From CAVRXT01 sp963725655 (lineage in GTDB: Bacteria > Acidobacteriota > Terriglobia > Acidiferrales > UBA7541): a stretch of 64,000 nt of DNA. Positions 25,304 through 33,568 of the stretch are shown here, piece after piece. The DNA lies in contig CAVRYY010000001.1 in the NCBI GenBank assembly GCA_963725655.1, forward strand, positions 930,001 to 994,000, read 5' to 3'. The position numbers and the translations under genes were made by a program. The notes beneath the pieces were generated by a model, which was not told the origin of the DNA, did no database searches, and saw only the letters and a program-made list of their open reading frames with translations. Position 1 is the first letter of the stretch, and every line of letters begins with the position of its first letter.

Positions 25304-26272
25304 CTACTGTTGTTGCTGCTGGGGTTGCTGCGGGCGCTCTTCTTCGTCCGGCAGCTTTGCCTCGCCGGCGTCTAATTCGGATAGCTGCTCGAGGCCGCCG
25401 TCGTTGACTACGGGGCGGACGCGTACATCTACGGCCAGGCGCTGGCCTGCATGGCCACGATAGACTCCGCGGACCGGGGCTACGTCGCCGTAATCTCTGC
25501 CGAAGGCGATGCGCACGTGGCGCAGGCTAACCGGTTTTCCGAGCGTGGGGTCGAAGCCCACCCATCCCGCGCCATTGAGGAAAATTTCTGCCCAGGCGTG
25601 CGATGCCTGTCCGCCGATCACTTCTTCTACCGAACCGTTTAACGTGTCCCCGGGAACCAGATAGCCTGAAACATAACGCGCCGGCAGGCCGCGCTTGCGC
25701 ACCACACCCAGGAGCATGTGCGCGAAATCCTGGCAAACGCCAGCGCCGACCGAGAGCGCGTCAGAGATCGAAGAGTGCACGTGAGTGGCGCCCTTCACGT
25801 AACGGAACTGCTGGTGGATCAAGTCCGCTGCGGCCTGCGCGAATCCGGCGTCGGTGCCGCCACTGGTTTGCTCGGCGGCGTGGACCAGCGGATCGAGTTG
25901 CGGGAGGTGGGGCACGTACTCACTGGTCATCAAAAAGTCGTAGAACTCTTCGCCGGCGTCCTCGAGATGGGCGTCCAGATCGGCCAAGCTCACGCCGCTG
26001 GTGGGCGGCAGGGCCACATCGTGCGCCAACACCACCGATTCGGCATGGACGGTGAGTTTGCGATGTTCGGGGAGGACGTTGAATTGGTGCACCCAATTGC
26101 CAAAGGAATCCCGATAGGCGGTGCCGCGAGAATCGGGATTGGTGGTCAAACGGAAGGAAACGCAGGTCTGGCGCTCATCGTGAATGGGACGAAGGCGGAC
26201 TTCGTTGTAGCTTTCGGAGACCGGGCCGTCGTATTGAAATTCAGTGGTATGCACCAGGTGATAGCGATTCAT
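25304..26272 (-). CDS. Transglutaminase-like cysteine protease family protein
   Basis: A 322-residue protein with an N-terminal bacterial transglutaminase-like beta domain (YHLVHTTEFQYDGPVSESYNEVRLRP) and a catalytic transglutaminase-like core. The triad is visible: Cys180 in GAGVCQDFAHM, His225 in GQASHAWAEIF and Asp241 in WVGFDPT. No signal peptide, so cytosolic. It is the last gene of a three-gene operon: its ATG overlaps the stop of the alpha-E gene by four bases. This trio is widespread in bacteria and has been linked to amide-bond formation or peptide modification, but its product is not established for this organism. The C-terminal tail is Gln-rich. Confidence 0.9.
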   Translation of the reverse strand: MNRYHLVHTTEFQYDGPVSESYNEVRLRPIHDERQTCVSFRLTTNPDSRGTAYRDSFGNWVHQFNVLPEHRKLTVHAESVVLAHDVALPPTSGVSLADLDAHLEDAGEEFYDFLMTSEYVPHLPQLDPLVHAAEQTSGGTDAGFAQAAADLIHQQFRYVKGATHVHSSISDALSVGAGVCQDFAHMLLGVVRKRGLPARYVSGYLVPGDTLNGSVEEVIGGQASHAWAEIFLNGAGWVGFDPTLGKPVSLRHVRIAFGRDYGDVAPVRGVYRGHAGQRLAVDVRVRPVVNDGGLEQLSELDAGEAKLPDEEERPQQPQQQQQ

Positions 26273-27222
26273 GCCACCACCTCGTAATAGAAGTAGTTGC
26301 GAGCGATAGCTTCTCCAATCTCGTTGGCCATGACCATCAGTTCTTTCAGGTACGTGTGCAGCCCGCGGTCAAAAATTTCCCCAATGGTGTCGTAGCGCAG
26401 GCGTTCGAGGACTTTTCCAGTCAAGCGCTCGGCCTCGTTGGCATAGTTTACCGGGCCGCTGCCGCTGATGCCGCGCAAGCTGCTCTGGACTTCGTTCATG
26501 CTGAAGCGGATGGATCGCGGATGAAGAGGATTGAGGATCAGCATTTCCGCCACTTTTTCCGGCTCAATCGAAGAATGATATTGCCGGTGGTAAGCTTCGA
26601 ATGCTCCCACCGATTTCAGAACCGCCATCCACTGATAATTATCAGCGGCGGGCACGGGGTGCTGCTCGACGGGAGTCTGGCCCTGGCCGTCGACCAGGCG
26701 CGCGGTCATCTCGGCGCGTTCGAGGGACCAACCGACGCGCAGAAATTCCCAGCCCTCATCGTGGGGCAGGGTGGCTTCTGTGACTCCGTGGAAACGATGG
26801 CTGCCGACTTTTACCTCGGTGCAGAAACGGTGCGGGCCGGTACTGATTTCGTCGGCGGGGTTGAACTGATTCACGATGTGATACAGCCCGTTAATATCCT
26901 CCCACATTTCGCGGGAGATGCGGTCGCGAATGGTGCGGGCATTTTCCCGAGCTTTGCTGACGCATTGAACGATCGAGCTGGGATTATCTTCGCGGAAGGC
27001 GAGAAACTCGAAAACATTCTTGGCGGTGACTTCGTCGTACATGTGGCCGTAGCGCTCATGCTCTCCGGCCATGACGATCAGAGGGTTCCAGCGCAGCAGA
27101 TCGGTTTGCTGGGTTTGCTCGAGAAGCATGTGGAAGTTGACGTCGAGCAGGCGCGCGGTGTATTCCGCACGCTCGATGTAGCGCGCCAGCCAGAATAGCG
27201 AGTCCGCGATTCGCGACAGCAT
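26269..27222 (-). CDS. Alpha-E domain-containing protein
   Basis: A 317-residue protein matching the all-helical alpha-E family: the opening MLSRIADSLFWLARYIERAE is the family signature, followed by NPLIVMAGEHERYG-like and FLAFREDNPSSIVQCV segments. It lies directly between the ATP-grasp gene (one codon boundary away) and the transglutaminase gene (four-base overlap), so the three are translated together. Its role is thought to be that of a partner of the ATP-grasp enzyme; no catalytic residues are known to me. Confidence 0.9.
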   Translation of the reverse strand: MLSRIADSLFWLARYIERAEYTARLLDVNFHMLLEQTQQTDLLRWNPLIVMAGEHERYGHMYDEVTAKNVFEFLAFREDNPSSIVQCVSKARENARTIRDRISREMWEDINGLYHIVNQFNPADEISTGPHRFCTEVKVGSHRFHGVTEATLPHDEGWEFLRVGWSLERAEMTARLVDGQGQTPVEQHPVPAADNYQWMAVLKSVGAFEAYHRQYHSSIEPEKVAEMLILNPLHPRSIRFSMNEVQSSLRGISGSGPVNYANEAERLTGKVLERLRYDTIGEIFDRGLHTYLKELMVMANEIGEAIARNYFYYEVVA

Positions 27223-28713
27223 TTAGCTCTCCCCGAACAATACCCAGGTATCTTTGCTACCGCCGCCCTGCGACGAATTCACCACCAGGGAACCGCGCTG
27301 CAGGGCCACGCGAGTCAAGCCGCCCGGCACGATGGTTACTTTATCGCCGTCGTAAAGGCAATAGGGCCGAAGATCTACGTGGCGTCCGCCCATCGCGCCG
27401 GTATTCGGATCGTACGACGGAACGCGCGAGAGCGGCACCACCGGTTGGGCGATGTAGTTCCGCGGGTCGGCTTGGATGCACTGGCGAAACTCTTCGATGC
27501 GCGCTTTATCCGCGCGGGGGCCAATCAGCATTCCGTAGCCGCCCGATTCTCCGGTGGCCTTAACGACCAGTTCGGGCAAATGCTCGAGGACGTAACGCAG
27601 GTCGTCCGGGCGGGAACACAGGAATGTCTCCACCGATCGCAGGACGGGCTCTTCGCCGAGGTAATAGCGGATGAATTCGGGGACGAACGCGTAGATGGCT
27701 TTGTCGTCCGCGACGCCGTTGCCAACGGCGTTGGCGAGAGCCACATTTCCGGCGCGATACGCGGCCATCAGCCCGGGAACGCTCAGCATAGAATCGGCGC
27801 GGAAGCTCAGTGAATCCAGGAACTCATCATCCACGCGGCGGTAAATGACGTCGACGCGGGAGAGGCCGCGAATGGTCTTCATGTAGACAACGCCGCCGTC
27901 GACGATCAGGTCCCGCCCTTCGACCAGCTCGATGCCCATCTGCTGCGCCAGGAAGCTGTGCTCGAAATAGGCGCTGTTGAAAATGCCCGGCGTGAGCAAA
28001 ACGATGCTGCCCTCTTGTCCGCCGCGCGGGGAAAGCGAACGCAGGATGCGCGCGAGCTCGGCCGGATAATGGCCGACCGGCTGCACCTGGTATTCCTGGA
28101 AGGCGTCGGGGAGCGTGCGGGTCATCACCAGGCGATTTTCCAGGACGTAGGAAACCCCGCTGGGAGTGCGGGCATTGTCCTCGAGCACGCAGAGCTCGCC
28201 GGTTTTCGAATCGCGGACCAGATCGATCCCGCAGATATGAGTGTAGATTCCGAGGGGAACGTCGACGCCGATCATTTCGCGGCGGAAATTGCGGCAGGAG
28301 TAAACCAAGTGCCGCGGGATGCGCCGGTCCTTCAGGATTTTCTGCGGGCCGTAAACGTCTTTCAGAAAGAGATTGAGGGCTACCACGCGTTGCGACAAGC
28401 CGCGGTTGACGTGGTCCCACTCATGCGATGGCAGAATGCGGGGAATCAGATCGAACGGGAATAGGCGCTCGGTGCCGCGGCCATCGTTGTAGACGGTGAA
28501 AGTGATGCCTTGGAGCAGGAAGGAAAGATCGGCCAGCTTTCGCCGTTCTTCAAACTGAGCGGGGGACATCGCGGCCAGGCTCTGAAAAAGCTTCAGGTAA
28601 TGCGGGCGAGGAATCCCCGGCGACGCGAACATCTCATCGTAGAAGCCACCACAGTCGTATCCGCTAAATAGGCCCGGCACCAGCGAGTGGGCTGGGTTGG
28701 CAGACATAGCCAA
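27223..28713 (-). CDS. Circularly permuted type 2 ATP-grasp protein
   Basis: A 496-residue protein of the circularly permuted ATP-grasp family. Diagnostic stretches are GFYDEMFASPGIPRPHY, RRIPRHLVYSCRNFRRE, LCVLEDNARTPSGVSYVLENR, LLTPGIFNSAYFEHSFLA, VVKATGESGGYGM (glycine-rich nucleotide loop) and IAQPVVPLSRVPSYD. ATP-grasp enzymes join a carboxylate to an amine or thiol through an acylphosphate, so with its two operon partners it may build or attach a peptide. First gene of the operon; the promoter should lie in 28714-28962. Confidence 0.92.
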   Translation of the reverse strand: MAMSANPAHSLVPGLFSGYDCGGFYDEMFASPGIPRPHYLKLFQSLAAMSPAQFEERRKLADLSFLLQGITFTVYNDGRGTERLFPFDLIPRILPSHEWDHVNRGLSQRVVALNLFLKDVYGPQKILKDRRIPRHLVYSCRNFRREMIGVDVPLGIYTHICGIDLVRDSKTGELCVLEDNARTPSGVSYVLENRLVMTRTLPDAFQEYQVQPVGHYPAELARILRSLSPRGGQEGSIVLLTPGIFNSAYFEHSFLAQQMGIELVEGRDLIVDGGVVYMKTIRGLSRVDVIYRRVDDEFLDSLSFRADSMLSVPGLMAAYRAGNVALANAVGNGVADDKAIYAFVPEFIRYYLGEEPVLRSVETFLCSRPDDLRYVLEHLPELVVKATGESGGYGMLIGPRADKARIEEFRQCIQADPRNYIAQPVVPLSRVPSYDPNTGAMGGRHVDLRPYCLYDGDKVTIVPGGLTRVALQRGSLVVNSSQGGGSKDTWVLFGES

Positions 28714-28962
28714 GACTGTAGCAAGGAAAGCATGCTACCGGCGCAGTAAATATACGAATCGGATGGATAGATGTTTCGATTTCGCCCCTACCCTGATGAT
28801 TTTCACTAAGGCATCTGTTATCTTGCGGTTAAGGGCGGCTGGAGGGGTTCTGTGCGGAACAGCGCCTTCGGTTCGTTTGGGAGCATCTGATAGACAAGCT
28901 CCTAGCGTACTCTGGACGCAGGAGATTGCTGGCGTGGGGCAAAGACTGAGGTTTCTGACAGA

Positions 28963-29937
28963 ATGCTGACCAAGAAGGCTTCCGATCTGTCGTACTCCGA
29001 AGTGACGCCGAAGGCTGTGTATTTGAACCGGCGCAGGTTTCTTATGGGCGTCGCGGGCGCGGCAGTAACGGGGGCGGCGGTGCTCGGCTATAAGAAGTTC
29101 ACGCGGGTGGTAAGCCTTCCGGCCGGGCCGGTTACTTTGGCGTCGAGGTTGAGCGGAGTGATCCCGGGACCGTACAGTACCGACGAGAAACAGAACACGT
29201 TGAATGATGTGACTCACTACAACAATTTCTACGAGTTCGGGACCGGCAAGGAAGATCCGGCAGAGAACGCGCGGAAGTTTGTCACTTCGCCGTGGACGGT
29301 GTCGGTGGAAGGCGAGGTGAGCAAGCCGCGGAAGTTCAGCATGGAAGAAATCATGAAGCTGGCGCCGTTGGAGCAACGAATCTACCGGCATCGCTGCGTG
29401 GAGGCGTGGTCGATCGTGGTTCCGTGGATCGGATTCCCGCTGAGCGTGCTGATCAATCTGGTGCAGCCGACATCGAAGGCGAAGTACGTCGCTTTCGAGA
29501 GCTACTACGATGTGAAGCAGATGCCGCTGGGTCCGGACGCCGGTATTTCGCTGCCGTACGCTGAGGGGCTGCGACTGGATGAGGCGATGAACCCGCTGAC
29601 GTTGTTGACGGTGGGAATGTACGACCAGACGCTGGCGAACCAGGACGGCGCGCCGGTGCGAATCGTGGTGCCGTGGAAATACGGGTTCAAGAGCGCGAAG
29701 TCATTGGTGAAGATCAAGTTCGTCGATTCGCAGCCGGCGACCACGTGGAATGACGCGAATTCGCAGGAGTACGGTTTCTACTCGAATGTAAACCCGAACG
29801 TGGACCATCCGCGCTGGTCGCAAGCTAGCGAGCGGCGGTTGGGCGAATTCTCCAAGCGGCCCACACTGATGTTCAATGGCTACGGGGAGCAGGTGGCTAG
29901 TCTTTACAATGGTATGGACCTCAAGAAATACTACTGA
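28963..29937 (+). CDS. msrP: Protein-methionine-sulfoxide reductase catalytic subunit MsrP
   Basis: A 324-residue molybdopterin enzyme that repairs oxidised methionine in periplasmic proteins. A twin-arginine export signal is clear at about residues 22-45 (NRRRFLMGVAGAAVTGAAVLG). The Mo-binding cysteine is Cys145 in HRCVEAWSIVVPWIG, and other family stretches (VSVEGEVSKPRKFSMEEI, DGAPVRIVVPWKYGFK) are present at the normal length. The membrane partner MsrQ follows 20 bases downstream, so the pair forms the usual msrPQ operon. The ATG at 28963 has only a weak ribosome binding site. High confidence. Confidence 0.95.
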   Translation: MLTKKASDLSYSEVTPKAVYLNRRRFLMGVAGAAVTGAAVLGYKKFTRVVSLPAGPVTLASRLSGVIPGPYSTDEKQNTLNDVTHYNNFYEFGTGKEDPAENARKFVTSPWTVSVEGEVSKPRKFSMEEIMKLAPLEQRIYRHRCVEAWSIVVPWIGFPLSVLINLVQPTSKAKYVAFESYYDVKQMPLGPDAGISLPYAEGLRLDEAMNPLTLLTVGMYDQTLANQDGAPVRIVVPWKYGFKSAKSLVKIKFVDSQPATTWNDANSQEYGFYSNVNPNVDHPRWSQASERRLGEFSKRPTLMFNGYGEQVASLYNGMDLKKYY

Positions 29938-29957
29938 GCGCGTGTTCCGGATCGCTC

Positions 29958-30638
29958 GTGGCTCGCCCTGGCTTGCTCGATATGACGCTGACCCGACTGC
30001 TGACCAGCAAATGGACGAAAGTGATCGTGTTCGCGACTTGCCTGCTTCCGCTCGCATCGCTAGTCTGGCGGGCGCTGCATAATGGGCTGACCGCGAACCC
30101 GGTTGAGTTCATCACGCATGCCACCGGCGATTGGACAATTCGTTTTCTGATTATCACTTTGACGATCACTCCGCTGCGCAAGATCACTCGGGTGCCTGCG
30201 TTCATCCGGTTTCGGCGGATGCTGGGGCTGTTTGCGTTCTTCTACGTTTGTTTGCACTTCACTACTTACATTTGGCTGGATAAGTTCTTTAGTCTCCCGG
30301 AAATGTGGAAGGATATTCACAAGCGGCGGTTCATTACGGTGGGTTTTGCGGCGTTTGTGCTAATGATTCCGTTGGCGGTGACTTCTACTGCGGGGGCGAT
30401 TCGGTGGTTGGGTGGGAGGCGGTGGCAGGCGCTGCATCGGTTGATTTACGTTAGTGCGGTGCTGGGTGTGATTCATTACTACTGGCTGGTGAAATCGGAC
30501 GTTCGGAAACCTTTGGAATATGCGTGGATGGTTGGGGTGCTGCTGGTATTTCGAGTGGGGGCTTGGATTGTTGGGCGAGGGAACAATTCCGGGGCAAGTT
30601 CAAGTTCTTCGCTGCCGGTGACTGCGGAATCTGGCTGA
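29958..30638 (+). CDS. msrQ: MsrQ, haem-binding membrane subunit of the MsrPQ system
   Basis: A 226-residue ferric-reductase-like membrane protein with about six helices and conserved histidines at the haem positions (FFYVCLHFTTYIWLDK, WQALHRLIYVSAVLGVIHYYW). It passes electrons from the quinone pool or a flavoprotein to MsrP. A GTG start at 29958 is given; an ATG eight codons later (29982) is as plausible and lies nearer the first helix. The last 25 residues are a hydrophilic Ser-rich tail. Confidence 0.92.
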   Translation: MARPGLLDMTLTRLLTSKWTKVIVFATCLLPLASLVWRALHNGLTANPVEFITHATGDWTIRFLIITLTITPLRKITRVPAFIRFRRMLGLFAFFYVCLHFTTYIWLDKFFSLPEMWKDIHKRRFITVGFAAFVLMIPLAVTSTAGAIRWLGGRRWQALHRLIYVSAVLGVIHYYWLVKSDVRKPLEYAWMVGVLLVFRVGAWIVGRGNNSGASSSSSLPVTAESG

Positions 30639-30717
30639 GGTTGCCGAGGACGCCACGCGCATCCTTTCCGTCTGCCCCTTGATAAAAGCTTTAAACCGTG
30701 GAGACGGAAGTCAAGAA

Positions 30718-30744
30718 CCCCACACGTAAACCCGACGTGCGGGG
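30718..30744. repeat. Hairpin similar to the one at 3266
   Basis: CCCCACACGT pairs with ACGTGCGGGG with one mismatch around a 7-base loop. The stem shares CCCACACGT with the hairpin at 3266-3290. It lies 80 bases after msrQ and has no T run. Confidence 0.5.
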
Positions 30745-30814
30745 CACCCACCTTCGACGTCAGATTCGAAAACGTAACGAGTAAATCAAGACGTGAGAGA
30801 AGGAGGATGCGACG

Positions 30815-31303
30815 ATGGCCGATGCTGACCGAAATCACACGCACGATTGGAAAGAACACGGCATTCGAATCGTCCGGCACGGCGAACTGGATGCCAACAC
30901 ACCGCAAACTCCCGGCATGACTCGCGCCGAAGCCATCTCGCAGGCGAAAGCGGGCGCACAGAAGCTGTGGGCCGGGACCGTCATCGTGCACCCGAACGCG
31001 AAGACCGGCCCACACCACCATGGCGACCTCGAAACGGTGATTTACGTAGTGCGCGGCCGCGCACGATTTCGTTGGGGCGATCGTTTGGAGTTCGTAGGCG
31101 AAGCCGGCCCGGGTGACTTCGTCTTCGTGCCGCCCTATCTGCCACATCAGGAGTTGAACGCGAGAACTGATGAGCCGGTCGAGGCGGTCGTGGTGCGTAG
31201 CGGGCAGGAACCGATCGTTGTGAATCTGGATATCCCGACACCGGAAGAAGCGGCGGCGGAACGAGAACCGGATCCGTTCCATTCCGGCCCGGCAAAATCG
31301 TGA
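30815..31303 (+). CDS. Cupin-domain protein
   Basis: A 162-residue single-domain cupin. The ATG at 30815 has a perfect AGGAGG site eight bases upstream. Cupin motif 1 is HPNAKTGPHHHGDLETVIYV (metal ligands His-His-His-Glu type) and motif 2 includes GDFVFVPPYLPHQELN, which supplies the last metal histidine. It would bind a divalent metal in a small beta barrel; the substrate is unknown. Tail residues 140-162 are acidic and disordered. Monocistronic. Confidence 0.88.
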   Translation: MADADRNHTHDWKEHGIRIVRHGELDANTPQTPGMTRAEAISQAKAGAQKLWAGTVIVHPNAKTGPHHHGDLETVIYVVRGRARFRWGDRLEFVGEAGPGDFVFVPPYLPHQELNARTDEPVEAVVVRSGQEPIVVNLDIPTPEEAAAEREPDPFHSGPAKS

Positions 31304-31711
31304 CCCGGCGGAAGCGCTCAGACCTGGCAGAATCTGGCAAAGTAACGGGAGTCAATTATGGCAAAGAGGCGCAAGCGCACGATGGAAGGATTGATCGCCA
31401 TCGATGGAACAGACTTAGATGATGGCTGGTTAGCGAGCCTCAGTGGAGTACCGAGGACGGATATATAGGGCTCCGCATATCAGTGCAAACGGAAGATGCC
31501 CGTCATCGAGAACTCGTTTTGGAATACCCGTTTCCAAAAAAGTTCTGCGGAGTTGGATTACCGCAGCTCCTGCAACGGCCTAAATTCTCCGTCAAGACAA
31601 TTGAGGCTGGCGTTCGCCAAGCCATCGCCGCCGGATGGGATCCAATTTCTGGTTGGAAGCGGTTCGCTTTCCATGTGTCCTAGATGGGTCTTGTGAAATA
31701 GGAACCGCTAA
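31304..31711. other. 408-base region with a gene remnant
   Basis: Contains the remnant described at 31423-31683 and, overlapping it, a 36-codon open frame from 31358 (MAKRRKRTMEG) for which I see no support. No other structure. Confidence 0.4.
31423..31683 (+). pseudogene. Small hypothetical protein, start missing
   Basis: The frame is open for 87 codons after a TGA, with WLVSEPQWSTEDGYIGLRIS and LVLEYPFPKKF followed by LPQLLQRPKFS and a C-terminal AIAAGWDPIS motif. This reads like a conserved small protein of unknown function. There is no ATG in frame; only a GTG at 31483, inside the conserved part and without a ribosome binding site. So the 5' end seems lost or in another frame. Confidence is low to moderate. 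Confidence 0.4.
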
Positions 31712-33226
31712 TTAGTTTGTGTCGTCGTCGGGGGACTGGCCGCCGCCATTTTGTTCACCGGCGTGCAGGGGGCGGAGGCATAGGCCTGGCTGGCGCGGGG
31801 CGCAGAGGCCTATTTGGTAGAGGGGCAAATCTTCGGGGCGGACTTCGTATTCGCCGGCTTGGGTGTCTGCGGCGTCTTGGCCGTCCGATAGCACTTCGGG
31901 ATTTTTCTGGTTTGTGCGAATGCGGAAGGCTTGGGACGCTGGCTCGTAATTGCCGTAACTGAAGCACCAGCCAATGCAGGCGCGATCCAGCATATGGTCG
32001 ATTAGGACGCGGGAATCCATCGGTTTTGGGATCGTCCCTACGACGCGCTGGCCTGGCGGGAGGGAGTGGACCAGGTGCTCCGCTTGCTGTTCCATGCGAT
32101 TCAGCGCAGCGGTGTCTTGATAAAGGAAGCCGAAGAAAACCAGGGCAATCGCCGCAAAACCGGCCAGATGCCATTTTCTAGGCTGCATCACCGCCAACAT
32201 ACAGATCAGGCAGATCGCGGAAAGGGAAGTGAAGCGCGGGCTGAGCAGGGAAAGTCCGACGGCGTACTGGGGCAGACGGAGTTCGTCCGGCAGCAGCACG
32301 ATTACGGCGGCGAGGAGGAGGTAAAGTTGAAGCGCTACGGCGTATTTTCCCCAGACTCCTTTTTCGCGCCTGCGCAGGATGATATCCGCGGCGAGGCAAA
32401 TCGCGGCGAAGCCTAGCCAAGCCTGGGAGGGAAGGCGATAGCGATTGCCGAAGAGCAGCAATTGGTCGGCGCCATTGAAAAAGTAAAATGGCTCGCTGGA
32501 GCGGACCACGGTGTAGTGGGTCCAAAAATAGCGATGCAGGCCGAGGAGTGTAGCCGCGGCTGCCGCGGGGACGACGGCGGCAAGTCGCCTGGGCAATTTT
32601 TCGTACATGCGGATGTACGCTGCGGCGCCTAACATCCAAATCAGGCCCAACGGATTGGCTAGAACGATCAGGGGCGCCAGAGCTAGCGGTATCAGCAGTT
32701 CCCACCTTGCCCCTTTCCACAAAATTGCCAGGCCTGCGGTGGAGAGGCCCAGCGCCAGGAAATAGTTCAGGAATCCCATTTCTAGAGTCCAGCCGTAGGC
32801 GACCATTGCCAGGCAGGGAACTAGATACCATGGCGGGCGGCCGGAGGCGGCGAAAGCGAGCGCGAACGCCCCCCAGAAAAAGATCAGCACGGCCAGGCCG
32901 ACGGCGATGATTTGAGCGGCGATCCAGCCCAGGAGCGGGGCTAATGCGCTCAGTTGGAGATCGAAGAGGACGTTGGTCCAGGGATGCGCGATCGAGAGTC
33001 CGGGGGCGGCGCCTTGATGGATCAGTTGGGCTAGCCAGGCGTTGTAGACGTGGCTTCCCAGGTCGCCTGCGGCGATTCGGCGGTGCCAAAGGCAGGGGGT
33101 TAGGACGGCTAGAGAGATCACGCAAAGGCGAAACCAATTCTGTTGGATAAAGACCGCGCATCGGGGCAGCACGCCTTGGGTTTGCGTGTCGTGGGTTGTG
33201 GAGTGAGGATTAGAGAGTGAGTTCAT
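31712..33226 (-). CDS. Polytopic membrane protein, GT-C-like
   Basis: A 504-residue membrane protein with around ten hydrophobic helices between residues 30 and 380 (for example LCVISLAVLTPCLW, IIAVGLAVLIFFWGAFALAFAA, VALQLYLLLAAVIVLL) and a soluble C-terminal part. An acidic residue after the first helix (AAGDLGSHVYNAW) and the overall layout resemble GT-C glycosyltransferases or O-antigen-type membrane proteins, but no family signature is decisive. Monocistronic; divergent from the decarboxylase gene. I do not assign a function. Confidence 0.7.
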   Translation of the reverse strand: MNSLSNPHSTTHDTQTQGVLPRCAVFIQQNWFRLCVISLAVLTPCLWHRRIAAGDLGSHVYNAWLAQLIHQGAAPGLSIAHPWTNVLFDLQLSALAPLLGWIAAQIIAVGLAVLIFFWGAFALAFAASGRPPWYLVPCLAMVAYGWTLEMGFLNYFLALGLSTAGLAILWKGARWELLIPLALAPLIVLANPLGLIWMLGAAAYIRMYEKLPRRLAAVVPAAAAATLLGLHRYFWTHYTVVRSSEPFYFFNGADQLLLFGNRYRLPSQAWLGFAAICLAADIILRRREKGVWGKYAVALQLYLLLAAVIVLLPDELRLPQYAVGLSLLSPRFTSLSAICLICMLAVMQPRKWHLAGFAAIALVFFGFLYQDTAALNRMEQQAEHLVHSLPPGQRVVGTIPKPMDSRVLIDHMLDRACIGWCFSYGNYEPASQAFRIRTNQKNPEVLSDGQDAADTQAGEYEVRPEDLPLYQIGLCAPRQPGLCLRPLHAGEQNGGGQSPDDDTN

Positions 33227-33285
33227 GGGAACGGCACAAAGGCCAAATCGGATTCAAGACAAAATTCATCAAGCAAAATTCAAAA

Positions 33286-33322
33286 CACCCACCCTTCCCA
33301 GAAGCGGGGAAGAGTGGGGCAC
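33286..33322. repeat. Intergenic palindromic repeat, copy 1
   Basis: CACCCACCCTTCCCAG followed by AAGCGGGGAAGAGTGGGGCAC. The ends are complementary (CCCAC...GTGGG), as is the centre (CTTCCC...GGGAAG), making a 37-base hairpin. Related copies are at 33415-33453 and 50711-50749. Confidence 0.7.
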
Positions 33323-33414
33323 GCAAAAAGCATGGAAGTTTGGGGCAACATCAAAAATAAGAACTGCTGAACTTGACGAGTGGAGCATGTAGCTTTCAAC
33401 TGCTTCGGACTAGA

Positions 33415-33453
33415 CGCCCACCCTTGCCAAAAACCGGGAAGAGTGGGGCACCC
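33415..33453. repeat. Intergenic palindromic repeat, copy 2
   Basis: CGCCCACCCTTGCCAAAAA followed by CCGGGAAGAGTGGGGCACC. Same layout as copy 1, about 90 bases further on. Confidence 0.7.
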
Positions 33454-33568
33454 GGATAAGAGCGTCGAACCGGAGCTTACGGCAAGTGTGACGGTAAAAT
33501 TTAACATGGCGGGGTGGCACAGGTTGGGTGAACTTCGCTACCATGCTGCGCGTCGTCAGGAGTTGGAC

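Larger units (their letters stand above)
33227..33568. other. 342-base divergent intergenic region with two repeat copies
   Basis: Separates the membrane protein (minus) from the decarboxylase (plus). Contains the two intergenic palindromes listed next and the ribosome binding site CAGGAG at about 33557. The decarboxylase frame stays open back to 33380, but that part is a translation of repeat sequence. Confidence 0.5.
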
